A stretch of DNA of 64,000 nt from the NCBI GenBank assembly GCA_027382625.1, contig JAJKFJ010022051.1:1-64000 (forward strand). The letters run 5' to 3'. The position numbers and the translations under genes are program-made. Below the pieces are notes generated by a model. It had not been told where the DNA came from and made no database searches. It saw nothing but the letters and a program-made list of their open reading frames with translations. Source of the stretch: Tetmemena sp. SeJ-2015. Its lineage: Eukaryota; Ciliophora; Spirotrichea; Sporadotrichida; Oxytrichidae. Every line of letters begins with the position of its first letter. Positions within the stretch are counted from its first letter, which is position 1. Of the stretch, positions 33,240-44,891 are shown piece after piece.

Positions 33240-34480
33240 AATTCCTCTCAAAAAATTTTAAATTCTAAACTTATTTTAAAACCCAATTTAAAAAAAATTA
33301 AAATTTTAAAAACTTTTAAATTTTAGGGTTCCTTTACCAATTTTTAAAGATTTCCCCTACTTCTAGATTTTTATATTTATTTTAATATTAGAACTCTATC
33401 ATACGATGACTTGGTCACTGTGAATTAGAAACTGTCAAAACTAAACTTAAAAATTTAAAAATAGATTAATATTAATTTAATTTTAAAATTTTTTGACTTA
33501 AGGGGTTTAAAAAATTAAAAACACATAAAATATGAATTTTTTAAAAAATTTTGAAAATTTTTTTTAATCCAAATTTTAAATTTAAAAAAAAAAATTTTTT
33601 AAAAAAAAATCTCTTTAAAATAATACCCAAGATTAGATTAAATAGGCAAGCGAATTTATTTTAAACTTTAATTAATAAAAAGAACCAATTCTCTCTAGAT
33701 TATATTTATAACTAAAAGATTAATTATGCATCTATATTTTATTTGTTTTTTATTGGAGATATCAAGATACTTGTTTCTCTATAAAATTTAATTTAGGTAT
33801 CTAAATTTTACTTAAAGTTCTTATTTCAAAACTTCAAAAATCTTAAAAATGATTTATAGAATTATAAAAAAGATTATTGCTCCTGTATCTTTCAAATTGA
33901 TCTGATTTTAATAAATTATTAAAAAAATTTTATTTTATATTATATAGTTTAGAAATCTATTAAGTCGAAGCATTCTCAGAGATAAATAATTAGAAATTAA
34001 TATAATTTTGGTTGAGAAAAATGAAGTTTTTGGAGAGAATTTAAAGAATAAATTAAGAACTTCCTTCCCTGAAGTTGAATTCAGATATCCAGGATAAAAA
34101 CAGATCATTCCAAATAAATTTACTGGATAACAGAGTATTAAAGCAAATGAAAATATTTTTTATTTAAATAAATATCTACTGCTATGGAATCTCACTGCCA
34201 AAATAAAATATTATCTTATCTTAAGGTAATAATTAAAAAGTAAAAGTATTTAAATAAATGTGAACACTAAATTTTAAAAGAATCACATTTAAAATGTAAT
34301 TTTCTCCTGAATCCAATTCTACCAATTATATAGGACAACTCTAAATTCTTATGCATCAAATTTAAGTCCTTTAAAAAGTTAAAAATCATATATCCTATTT
34401 TCTTCACAATTATAAAATAAAGTTTAAACTAATGTAATATATTTAAACTAAAATTTGTATATAAACCTTCACAGTAAATT
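33240..34480. other. AT-rich and homopolymer-rich stretch, no gene seen
   Basis: Long A/T runs at 33,240-33,620 resemble uncorrected sequence. Nothing else recognised. Confidence 0.4.
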
Positions 34481-34489
34481 ATTGGTAAG

Positions 34490-34944
34490 TTTTAAAGCTT
34501 ATTTTTGTTGGAATATTCTTGAATGGCGTTATATATGCTGCCCCCAAGAATATTAGAAACAACATGCCCTAAGTTTTAGCCTTATTCTTTTATAATCAGT
34601 GACGATATCTCGACGGGTCTGTTAATAAGGTTTTGAAAATTTGATCATATTTTTAATCAAAATAGAAGCAGCTAGGCCTTAAAAAATCTTCACACCCTAT
34701 AATATGACTGAGTTCCATCAGAGATCTTATTGTTTATCCACTTACTATCATGTTTATTTTTTAAAAAAATCTAAAAGACTTTTTTAATAAGAGGCAAATA
34801 AAATATTTAAAAATAATTCAATAAAATTATAAATAGAAGATCTAAGAGACAGTGGAATATTACAATAATTAATTATTTTTTTTTTTCTTAATAAAAAAGT
34901 CCGATTCCTTTCCAAAAAAATAAAGAATATATTACATTTTTGAA
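34490..34944 (+). CDS. ORF, unknown (about 150 codons)
   Basis: UGA-free frame reading AYFCWNILEWRYICCPQEYQ and MTEFHQRSYCLSTYYHVYF. Overlapping frames are also plausible near 34,510-34,640. No start codon is obvious and no family is recognised. Confidence 0.2.
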
Positions 34945-35369
34945 AATTACTGCATATTATTTTAGTTGTTTGATATTCTGTCTTTTAATTGATAGAATTT
35001 TAATCGAATAACTCAATGAAAGTGCTCTATCTCATATTGCATTTATAATGGAGGGATTGCTCGTTTTCATAATTTTAAATGGATATTAGTAATCAAAAAT
35101 ACTTTTCTTTCTTTTTAATTCTACTCTTGAGTCCAGACTGAATTTTTTAAAAACATTTTCATATAAGTTAGTTCTCTTCCCAGCAGTAGTTCATTGTTTT
35201 CTTTAACAAGCATTCACCCAATTTTTTTTAAAAAGTATCTATACATTAAATCAATGACTGCTTTCTGTTTACAGAATAGTTTATTCTTCTCAAAACATTT
35301 TGCTGCCTGCTCCTCCTTCTTTCATTAAAAAATTAAAAATAATTTAAAATTCAATAAGGAATTTAACTT

Positions 35370-36020
35370 AAATCAGAGATAACCCAACAGGCCAAAGTGA
35401 AAACACGATCATAACAGGAGTAGCCTCAGCTTGAACATTTTTAAACACAGGAAGTCATAAAATTGTGAGTACGACTAAACTATAGGCATTACTCTGGGCG
35501 CAAAACTTTTAAACTTGCTTATGTAAGAAAAATCGAATAGGTTTACCTAGGTCATAATGAAGTTTTGAAGGAGTCTGGAGAACATGTAGAGTAAATTGGT
35601 GGTAACATGCTCCAGTGGCTAGGCCTCGCATGCAAACCTTCACAATATGCGTTTATGAGTATTATAGCAGCATACTTTTGCTCCTAAGCAACAAATTTCG
35701 CTTCTGGATTTTTACCGATCGATTACACTTTGCTATAGCCCACAATACCTTTTAAGGGAGGTCATTAATTTAAGGCCAACGTGCAGCTGCTAAGTACGCA
35801 GTGCTTTTCTCATAAGATTCAGGGCTCATTATAATTCACTCATTCATTAATTATAAAAACACTAATCAACTCAGAGAAGTATTATGATTGGCTAAAAATG
35901 GCTTTAGTCGCGTTCATAATAATTTTTGGGGTGATTGCGGGTCAACCTATTTAATTATTTTCCACACAAATAAAAAAGTGCAATAAGTTGATCCAGGAAA
36001 GAAAAGAGTTAGTTTTTTGA
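35370..36020 (+). CDS. probable membrane-anchored protein, unknown
   Basis: From 35,469 a frame of 183 codons ends at TGA 36,018. It reads RKTFKLAYVRKIEQVYLGHN, GNMLQWLGLACKPSQYAFMS and FASGFLPIDYTLLQ, and near the C-terminus a hydrophobic segment WLKMALVAFIIIFGVIAG followed by a basic tail (KKCNKLIQERKE). That is one likely transmembrane helix with a short charged end. An upstream Gln-rich tract (QQEQPQLEHFQTQEV, from 35,370) is in the same frame but separated by one TGA (35,466). G+C is clearly raised. No homologue recognised. Confidence 0.5.
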
Positions 36021-37940
36021 AACTTATGTTTGATTATAGATATAAATTTAATGGAAAATAGAAGAATGAGAAAAAGAGATTAATTAGAACATTTTCACAT
36101 TTAATAATTAGTCTTTCTCCCAGAATCTGATTAGTTTTTTACTTTTACTTTGATTGGAATTCCGATGGAGGCTTTCACCAGATCCGATTTGATAATTATT
36201 TTGGAATCACCACTAAATAGGTTATCTAATTATTACACGCAGATCCATTATATTACTTTCATCCGATTAGATTCTGAAAATCTCTAATTATTTCGTGTTT
36301 GCAATCAGCCTCTATGATTGAAATCGGACTATTTATTTATTCCGTTAATTATTTGAAATTATAAATCAGTATTTGAACTCTTGGTGATATTATTAATTCC
36401 GAAGTATTTACAAATTGAACAACAAGTCTTCTCCAGCCACCCCCTTCATCTAATTATTTAATATTTCTTAAACTCGATTTTAATTAAATTCTGAGATATA
36501 TTAAATAAAACTAATTTTAAACAATTATTATAAAAAAACATAATATATTTAAATTTAAGGCAATAATTATATGAATTAAATTCATCAATAATTCATTTCG
36601 TCAATTGATATTATTACTATTTAAAGGCCGTAATTTAAATTAAATTAAAACTTATATCTTAATTTGAGAACTCATAATCAACGATAGAGTTCAATAAAAT
36701 GCTTCAAGCAATCAAATTTTTATTTTAAAGTGGATACCAACAATATTCTTATCTAAAATCACTATCGCACCAAAATAATTAAAAATTTAATATTTAAAAA
36801 CTATTGAAAATAATGTTATTTTTAAAATAATATTACTCTATGAATTAAAGATAAGTCGGCATTAATTTTCTTTTGTAAAAATATTTATACTTTATGGCTT
36901 ACATCAACAAATTTTAATTAAGTTATTTATAATCGCAGAACCAATCTAATAAGTAAATACTTTAAAGTATAAAATATAAATTTAAAGAATATTTTTAAAA
37001 CTGATAATATATGCGAATAAATCTAAGAGATTTTTCCTGATATCCTACCTTTTCTTTCACTTTAGATATTTCCCCAAATTTTATTATAATTTGCTCATAA
37101 AACATATAATTATATTAACATATTTCTCATTCATTTTATCTCGTAGAGAGCAACTTCATTAATCTAACAATATTTTTTATAATACATATTGATTTTTCTC
37201 GAAATTATTTCTTACAGTAATAAATGCCTGAATTGGCTGAAGTAAAATTATAAGATATGTAACATAAATCTCAATTTATAATAATTTAATGATTCATACA
37301 CGAGATTCTTAAATTTAATTTAGTATTGTTTTTTAGCTTTGATATCTATTGACTATTCTACTTTTTTTAAAAAAATAATTATAATTACAAAATTAAAATA
37401 AATTATGTTATAGTTGAATTAATCTTCTCCGATCAATGTGATTATATAAATATTTCAACATTAATAAATATATAAATATATAAAGGCTCGAAAAATTTTA
37501 ATTTAATTGATTGGACTCAACTGTGAGATGGAAATTATTGATTAAATTATTTATAACTTCTGATTTAAAAATAATTTAAAAAGAGAATATCATAAATTAT
37601 AAGCTCTAAGTTAAATCTTCTTTTATTTTGAATTTTTTTTTTAAAAGCATCATAATTGTATTTAGATTTAATAAATTTTTGGAAAATAATAGTTTAAACA
37701 TAATCAAAAGTAGTGAAAGCAGTAAGATTTTTATGTTGCAATAATTTAATCATCATTATATTAAATAAAAGAAAAATAATTATAATAAAAATCTTGATTG
37801 ATTAGATTCTTTACCATAATAAAAACACAGAAAAGAAAATAATTGGAATATTTTGAGAATTAATTTAATTTTTAATATTTCATACATGGCTGATAATTTA
37901 ATTAAAATAGGGGATTTAGTAAAATGATATAAGGGGAGTA
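36021..37940. other. AT-rich stretch, no gene seen
   Basis: No supported gene. Near 36,125-36,320 there are imperfect inverted matches (agaatctgattag against ctaatcggat-type arms) of unknown meaning. Confidence 0.4.
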
Positions 37941-37946
37941 TTAATG

Positions 37947-38075
37947 TGGTGGCTGCCTAAAGTAAAGTAAAGTAAAATTTTAGGAATATAATTAATAATC
38001 AATTTCTTAAAAACAGCACTTATCGTACTGAATTAGAAAATCAGTTATTATCCTATGTAATGGTGGCTGCCTAAA
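37947..38075. repeat. IES-like segment bounded by 15-bp direct repeats
   Basis: tggtggctgcctaaa occurs at 37,947-37,961 and again, identically, at 38,061-38,075. The ~100 bp between them are AT-rich and related to 14,318-14,470. In spirotrich ciliates an IES removed during macronuclear development is flanked by such pointer repeats, one copy being kept. A MITE with a target duplication is an alternative. Confidence 0.5.
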
Positions 38076-38307
38076 TAGCTCTAACATCTCTTGATTTTCA
38101 GTTTGTCAGATATTCAAAAATTAATGTCATTTTTTATGTATTAGTCTTTATCTCCTCTTATCAGAGAGATAAGTCGTGATCCTCATCATCCATTTCAATT
38201 TAATCTGGACGATACTATGAAATTTAAACTGAGATACTTGAATTGCAAATAATTTCATACATTTTAATTATAACTAAATTGATTTTAAATTAAAAAAATC
38301 AAAAATA

Positions 38308-38406
38308 ATGTTTTCAGCTTTGTTTTTTTTAATTCTAGTTTCCGCTGACCTTTCTACAATTGGCGGCCATTTGAAGCATGTGGAGCCAGTCACAGTTGAA
38401 ACCTGA
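38308..38406 (+). CDS. short secreted-type peptide or first gene segment
   Basis: ATG at 38308 gives 32 codons to TGA. The N-terminus MFSALFFLILVSA is a textbook signal-peptide hydrophobic stretch, followed by DLSTIGGHLKHVEPVTVET. G+C rises at the end of the tract. The frame reopens after the TGA, so this may be the 5' part of a longer gene. It lies 160 bp before TBE-like copy 2. Confidence 0.35.
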   Translation: MFSALFFLILVSADLSTIGGHLKHVEPVTVET

Positions 38407-38689
38407 GCTTAAATCTAGGTGGAATTAATTAATTAAACCCTCTAGTTATTGTGTTACCTACCATTTAAATCAAAAATTAAATTTCACCTATTTGCACATT
38501 GGTCCATAAGCACAATTAAGGAGTTACTGGTTATAAAAATACACTCTAGTTGTGCAAGTGTACTAAGAGAAAATAAGTTGTGTATAATTAATTTCTTTAT
38601 TAATACTTATAATCATGCGAGTCAAACGTGAAATTACTCAAAAATAATTACACATCCTATCTCAGTTTCATTTTGACTCTAAGGTATGG

Positions 38690-39030
38690 ATGTAGTCACC
38701 CTTATCAGTAGTAATAGCCAGTTCTCAACATCAACTCCATCGCAAAAATGTTGAGAGTGCCACACTATACTCTCGCATTTGAAAGTTGCTGATGAGAAAG
38801 TTAGGAGTTGCAGCTGTTCCTCATCGTACTTCTATGTTTCAAGATGTGCACATCAATTATTTGATTGATCCTCAAACTCTTTGCCACTAAGCGCACTTCA
38901 GTTTGGAGTAGCGCGAGAAGATCTTTCATAGATAGTTTCCTTATCTCAAGATCTCTCCGTAGACTGTAGCAAACATCTATCGTTGAAATGACATAACGTA
39001 CAAAACTGTGAATCGAGTGAAGCGCGTTAT
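38690..39030 (-). pseudogene. 'region A' small ORF, copy 2
   Basis: Minus strand reads YNALHSIHSFVRYV, SLRRDLEIRKLSMKDLLALL and INQIIDVHILKHR with shifts. It is antisense to the transposase that starts just to its right, where a transposase N-terminal DNA-binding domain would be expected. Confidence 0.5.
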
Positions 39031-39063
39031 AGACTTCTAAGCCATTTTATTATAATAATCTGA

Positions 39064-39648
39064 AATATATTTACACTGCTCAGGTGTGAGAGGGATAGCG
39101 TGAAGTTTGTATGTGCTGACAAAGCTGTGTTCACACACAACACCTTCATGAAGAAGAGTTGGTACAAGAAGCACGATAACATAGAAGTTTACGAGTAGAA
39201 AGTAAATATAACTACAAGTGCGTTACTTGCAGGAATCAGCTTAGAAGCTTATGTCCTTCATCCTCGCTCTATCAAGCGAGAGCAGTATGTTGCGTTCCTT
39301 AAGAAGCTCAGAGAGAAGATCACAGACGGTGAGATCGTTCTACTCGTTGACAACCTCAGCGTACACAAGACAAAGGAAGCGAAGAAGGCATACGCTGAGT
39401 TGAACATCACTCCTGTTTTTAATGTTCCATACTCGCCAGAGTTCAACGGCATTGAGTTTTACTGGAACTTAGTTAAGGGACACTATAAGAAGCTGCTGCT
39501 CTATCACTTGATGCATGATTAAGCTATCGATACAGAGGATTTAATAGTGAGTAGTTGTAAGAGAGTGGAAGAAGAGAAGACAAAGTTATGTGCGAGATAA
39601 GGTAGAGTGAATATTTAGGAAAAGTATTTAAGCTTAACTTAAAGCTGA
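39064..39648 (+). CDS. TBE-like DDE transposase, catalytic domain intact
   Basis: A 194-codon UGA-free frame carries all three catalytic residues: Asp in FVCADKAVFTHNT, Asp in LLVDNLSVH and Glu in YSPEFNGIEFYW, with exactly 34 residues between the last two (DD34E). W in MKKSWYKKHDNIEV and the basic LVKGHYKKLLL tail are typical of the Tc1/IS630 class. Four UARs are read as Gln (for example VYEQKVN). The N-terminal helix-turn-helix half seen in the 9-kb copy is missing upstream of a TGA at 39,061, so the product could perhaps cut DNA but would lack the usual end-binding domain. Confidence 0.85.
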
Positions 39649-39654
39649 CTTAAG

Positions 39655-40108
39655 TCACTTTTGCTTATCTAGGAAGAAGGGATTCAGGTTCCTTTCTCTC
39701 TTCTGTTGGGCCAGATGGACCTAGCTTCCTCATCTTCGAACCTGCTCCCGCATCTATGTGCATCTCGTCGTCCCTAAGTTTGTATAGTGATAGACGCTTG
39801 CTCACCTCGATGCTTGTATTTTGCTTCCGTGCTCTGAATACCTTTGCTCTCTCCTTCATTAAGTAGATGCCAGTGCCAGGTTTCTCTACACAGTTAAACT
39901 CTAAAACTTACTAGAGAAGTAGGGATACTTCTGAAGCTGCTCAAACCATTCGTCGCTGATAACTATTCCTTGCTTCTTTGGGTCGTTCTCCTCTACTTAG
40001 AATCTCTTCCTGTGTGCAATCTTCAATGATCTCTTTGAGGTACTCTGCACGTACAGTAGCAAGGACGCAAAGAAGAACCTTCGTTTTGGCAACTTGTTTG
40101 AGAGTTGT
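39655..40108 (-). pseudogene. TBE-like 25-kDa accessory protein, copy 2, partial
   Basis: Minus strand reads VLATVRAEYLKEII, VISDEWFEQLQKYPYFSSK, EKPGTGIYLMKERAKVF and VSKRLSLYKLRDDEM, followed by a Pro/Glu-rich tail; small indels break the frame near 40,020. It converges on the transposase as in the 9-10 kb cluster. No TGA closes it before the transposase gene, so its end is uncertain. Confidence 0.7.
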
Positions 40109-40388
40109 TATTTTTTAAAAAAATAATTTTGCATATAATTTCTCAGTTATCTTATAAATAGTATGCATTTAAAGGTATAAAATTCTGAGAATATGAAGAA
40201 GACTTCAAAGCTACCCTTTTATATGGCTTTAGATTACTTGTATATGGTTAAAATGTTATCGGGTTTATAAGTTTTAATTAAAAATTAAAATTTATATTGG
40301 TATTAATGATATCGCAAGTAAAATTCAAAATCATATTCAAGAGTTATAGTTTATAGAGGAATAAAAAGATTTTATTAAACCTCTAGAC

Positions 40389-41111
40389 TCATGTAAATAT
40401 TTTTAAATTAAATTTAAAAGAAATTTATTAGATAGACTTTTTCCCTTTTATTTAATATTATTTATTTGAAATAAGTAAAAAGAACTTTTTATCATACTGT
40501 AATTTAAGAATATAAGCGAAATAAAAAATTAACCCTTTAAGGGTAGAATTGATTTATGCGTAGAAAGAATAATTACAAACCGTCTACAATTTTAAATTCA
40601 TGGCCCTATGTATTGCAATAAAACATTGCTATTAGAGAACTGAGAAATTCGGTGGACTTATTAATACTTTCATCCTTCTTGAATTTGTAACAGCGAAATA
40701 ATCGGAATAGATAAATCTGAACCAAATAATCTATGTTGATGGTTAACTATGAAAGAATAAAAATTACTTGAGTCCCTGGAAGATCTAAACCTATCGAATG
40801 TAGTAAGCTGCACCTTCAAATGAATTTGAAGAATGTATCTATTGGTTTACTTAAAACAAAATTTCGCAAAAGTATCCATTTCAATATCAAGCTTTAAACC
40901 ATAGGTTTTCCCATTAAGTTTCTATGAAGATTTAACAATCGTTTCTCATAATCAGGTCTAATATCCTAAGTGATTGTATAAGTATTCTAGAGTAAGCGGA
41001 TCAAATATAAAAATATTATTCTTCTCGCACAGCGCCAGGGTCATTATAATCAAAGCACTCTTCAATTAGACAACTTTTCATCTATCGATTACTAAGCTAG
41101 ATCACTTCCAT
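40389..41111 (-). pseudogene. minus-strand gene remnant, unknown (240 codons, three UGAs)
   Basis: From ATG at 41111 one frame reads MEVIQLSNRQMKSCLIEECF, DYNDPGAVREEQY, RNDCQIFIETQWENLWFKA, NSFEGAAYYIRQVQIFQ and NSRRMKVLISPPNFSVLQ in a constant phase for 240 codons to TGA 40,389. Three internal TGAs interrupt the first half. G+C is raised over 40,600-41,150. It is either a gene with nonsense changes or a case of UGA read as sense. No family recognised. Confidence 0.4.
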
Positions 41112-44100
41112 GATGATAAATTAAATTTAATGTAAGAGAAGCAATAAGAAACGGCCATTAAGTCTCTCTAGCAATTTTAAATCTGATTTTTCTGCCAAAG
41201 CTCTATTATTATATTTTAATATTGCAATTTAATAATTATTTAGTTGTTATATCTAATTTAAAAATAATTATAATCATCTAATCAGTTTCTATTTGGGATT
41301 CTTTCACAAAATATTCATTTGATACATAAAATCGAGAAAAAATACAATGTGAAGATTTAATTTTAAATTAATATAGGGAGTTGTAAATTAACCTCCCTTT
41401 CTATAATATAACATCGAAATTGATTGATTTTAAAACTTAATTTTATATATTTTTATAAAAAACTCTGAAAAATTGAAATTATGGGGTAATTAATATTCCT
41501 TAAAATAAATTAATAAATTTAAGAGATTAGAATTTCAGAGATATCAATTATAGCTAATAATTAAAGTGAAAATTATTTATTTTTATTTATGAAGTTATTT
41601 AAACCTTCTTAAATGATAACCGGAGCTTATTCGAGATGCGATCAAAATTTATATTATTTCCTTCTTTAAAAATATTTGAATCTTCTTTTCAGCCTTAATC
41701 ATCATGATCTTAATTATCTTCCTTACATATAAATTTTGCCACTTGTAATAAATTTCCAAATTCTCTTAAAAAGTATAAAAAAAAAGTATTAAAATTAAAA
41801 AGTGTTGATAACTTTATGAATTAAAGAATGATAATTAAAAAATTTCAACATCAGTCCTAGCTGACAAATCTTATATTTTTAAATCTGATTACAATATTCT
41901 TAATTTAGGAAAAATTAGGAAAATTTATGAAATTTTATTTGAAAAATTGTAAATTTGATTGAAAATTAAAAATTTAAAACTGACTCTCTTAGTCAATTGC
42001 TCTTGGTATATATAAAAATTGAGCCTATCTCACGGAATAATATTTGAATATGTTTAAATATTAAGTAACATGAGTTATTAATTGAACCAGGATGGAGATT
42101 ATTGTTCTGTATTTATATAAATTTTATCCCTTTTTTCTTTTCTGAAGAAGAATTACTTCTCTCTGAAATTTTGACTTGGGTAATTTCTTAATTTAGAGTT
42201 GGTATAATTAAAATCTCAAAAATCATATTCTTTGAAAGTTATATCAATAAAGCAGACTCTATTTAAAAAAATATCTAAAAACCTTGACATTTAAAATTTT
42301 TTGTTGAAATCAAAGACTAATAGTTTTTACAACCCTTTATTTTTATTTTATGGGAAAGAAAAAATAAGACTATCTAAGAAATATTTATTCTAATTAAAAT
42401 GGAACTGTAGAAGATAGGAGCAGAAAAATTAAGCAAAATTAGTTTTGGCATTTTTAATTACTTTATCTGCAAGCTCTTTTATTTTTAAATAAATTTTATT
42501 CTCTTTCGAACTAAAATTATTTTAAATTTTTTCTTACATTTCCTCTTAATTTTGTTCCCAGTTGTTAATTCAGTCAATTTAATTTTTCTAGTTATAAATT
42601 GATCATTTAATTTTTCTTACCTAAAATTGAATTCTAGTGTTCATTAAAATTCTAACTACAATTTAAAGGAGTTAATTCAAAAATCTTGAGCATATAATCT
42701 TGTCTTTCTTAAATGTTAAATATAATTACACTATTTTTAAACATATTTAAGTTTATGAATATTTAATTAAAAATAGCATTTTATATTTTTAACTAATTCT
42801 TATAGGATAAAAATTTGAAAATAAATCAAGCTATCCTGTTGAGAGAAAAATTGATATGCAAATTTTAGATTTTATGAGCTTTAAATCTGTATCTTTTTAA
42901 AATAGAGAATTAAAAAAAAGCCAGAATAAAAATGATAACTCTCCCAATTTAAATATTTTAATTAAATATTTAGCTGAAATAAAAGGAGTGCATCTTCAAA
43001 TAAAAGAAAAAATAAATATGATTATATAAATCATTTTTATATAGGAAAAGATATCTTAATATTCTAATTTTATCGAAAAATGAAAATTATTAACAAAATT
43101 AAATTTTCTCTTAAAATTATTTTACATTTCAAAGGCATGAGATCGTAATCTATAAAAGCTGCACAAGAATTTGAAGGTATCGAACTTTAATTGAGGTAGA
43201 AAATTATTGAAGAGGAAATTAACGATGAAATTCTAGCTGATATCATATCTCAGAGGTTCTTACAATACTAAAGTAATTGATTTTATTTAATTTAAGCACG
43301 AAATATTAAAATATATAAATAAGACAATTTTAAAATTCATCAACCTAAGAAGAAAAAATAATTTTGCACAAATTATAAAATTAAATATAAAATTATAAGG
43401 TGTCAACTCTATCAATATATCTTCATATAATATTATGAGTCTTTAAATTTCATTCTACTATTTGTTAAAATTTAATTTCTTATTCAACTAACCATAAATA
43501 TAATAAAGCAGAAATTAAAATTATCTATTTTTAAATTGAAAATAGATTACCAATTTTTTTGTATCTTTTATAACACCACTCATTTAAGATTTATTTTAGA
43601 AATTTAGAATATAATAAATATTGAATTATTCTACGAATAAGTAATAAATTAATTAGCAATTATCCCTCAGGGAATTTAAACCAGTAGTCATATAACGGAA
43701 GTAAAAATTTTATAAAAGAGATTTATAGAGGAGAGTTTAATTATACAGCTAAAAGTTATTTAACTAACTCCAGATTTAAAAATTTAGATATGGAATTTTT
43801 TTCATTATACCACCATGGTCCCTATTCATTAATTTAAATTAAAGCAATTCCTAGCCCACCCATCATCTTCAAAAAATAAATAAAAAATGGGATGTTCTCT
43901 TTTAAAAAAATTGATAAAAAGTAAAAATTGTGTAAATATTTCTAATCCTTACTCTGCTTTAATTTAGGTTTTGTGCAAAGATGGTGAATGAGTCTGAAAA
44001 TTTCTAAAAGAGAAATAAAAAGTGGTCAAACGAGAAAGGAGAAAAAATTCTAAATCGCAAGAATTAATAATATGATGACATCTTTTTAAAATGTCTTAAT

Positions 44101-44890
44101 TCAAAATTTTGATTTTTAATCTCTAATTGGATTAAGACTAACAATTATATATCTAATGGATAGATTATCTAATGTACTTATTATTTTTTCAATTCCAATT
44201 TCTTTTTAACTAAATTCTTAATTTAGTTTTTAAAACTATCAACAATAAAAACCTTATTTGGTAATATTAATATATTTTAATATGGGAGTAGAAATTTGAT
44301 ATTGTGCTTAAAAAGATAGTGTAACTATAAAGGAAGAAATAGAGTAGAAAGAAGAAATAAAACAAGAGGAGGGAGCAAACAAAAATTAAAATGGCTAAAA
44401 TTGTACTTTTAAACAAATCTTTTAATTCAAATTAATTTTGTGATTCATTAAAATATTAAGTAGCGAGATTAGAAATGATGTAATCTTAAAAATACTCATT
44501 TGAGTTTCCAAATCTATGGTTTATTCTATAATTATTAATTTTTTACTTTATCAATTTGTATATCTTATGATGCATAAAAGTTTCAATTAAGTTCGATATA
44601 TCGCATTCAACTTTTACTATAAAATAAATATTGAAATATGAAAGAATATTCTACTTAAAAAATTCAGAAGAAAAATAAATATAAACTATTTTAATTCAAA
44701 GTAAAATAAATAATTTACAATAAATGTTAAGATTTTCTAAAATTTAAGAGAAGATGCAGTTTTAAATTTCTCAAAGAGGGTTATAATTTTAAAAATTAAG
44801 TTTTAGAGCATCTTCCTATAAAAAGCTCGACTTGGAAATTAGTTACGGTAAAAATTTCAAATATATTTTACAATATGCACATGTAGGTAA
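41112..44890. other. AT-rich stretch, no gene seen
   Basis: Almost pure A/T-rich sequence. I see no recognisable gene, RNA or repeat family. Confidence 0.5.
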
Positions 44891-44891
44891 A

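Larger units (their letters stand above)
38560..40112 (+). mobile_element. TBE-like transposon copy 2 (best-preserved of the young family)
   Basis: Order: terminal sequence agttgtgtataattaatt (38,577), region A (minus), transposase (plus), 25-kDa ORF (minus). It matches copy 3 almost end to end, and the terminal sequence recurs at copies 3 and 4. The right boundary is where copies 1-3 diverge (caacttgtttgag, about 40,108). No terminal repeat is visible on that side, so the element is truncated there. Confidence 0.85.
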
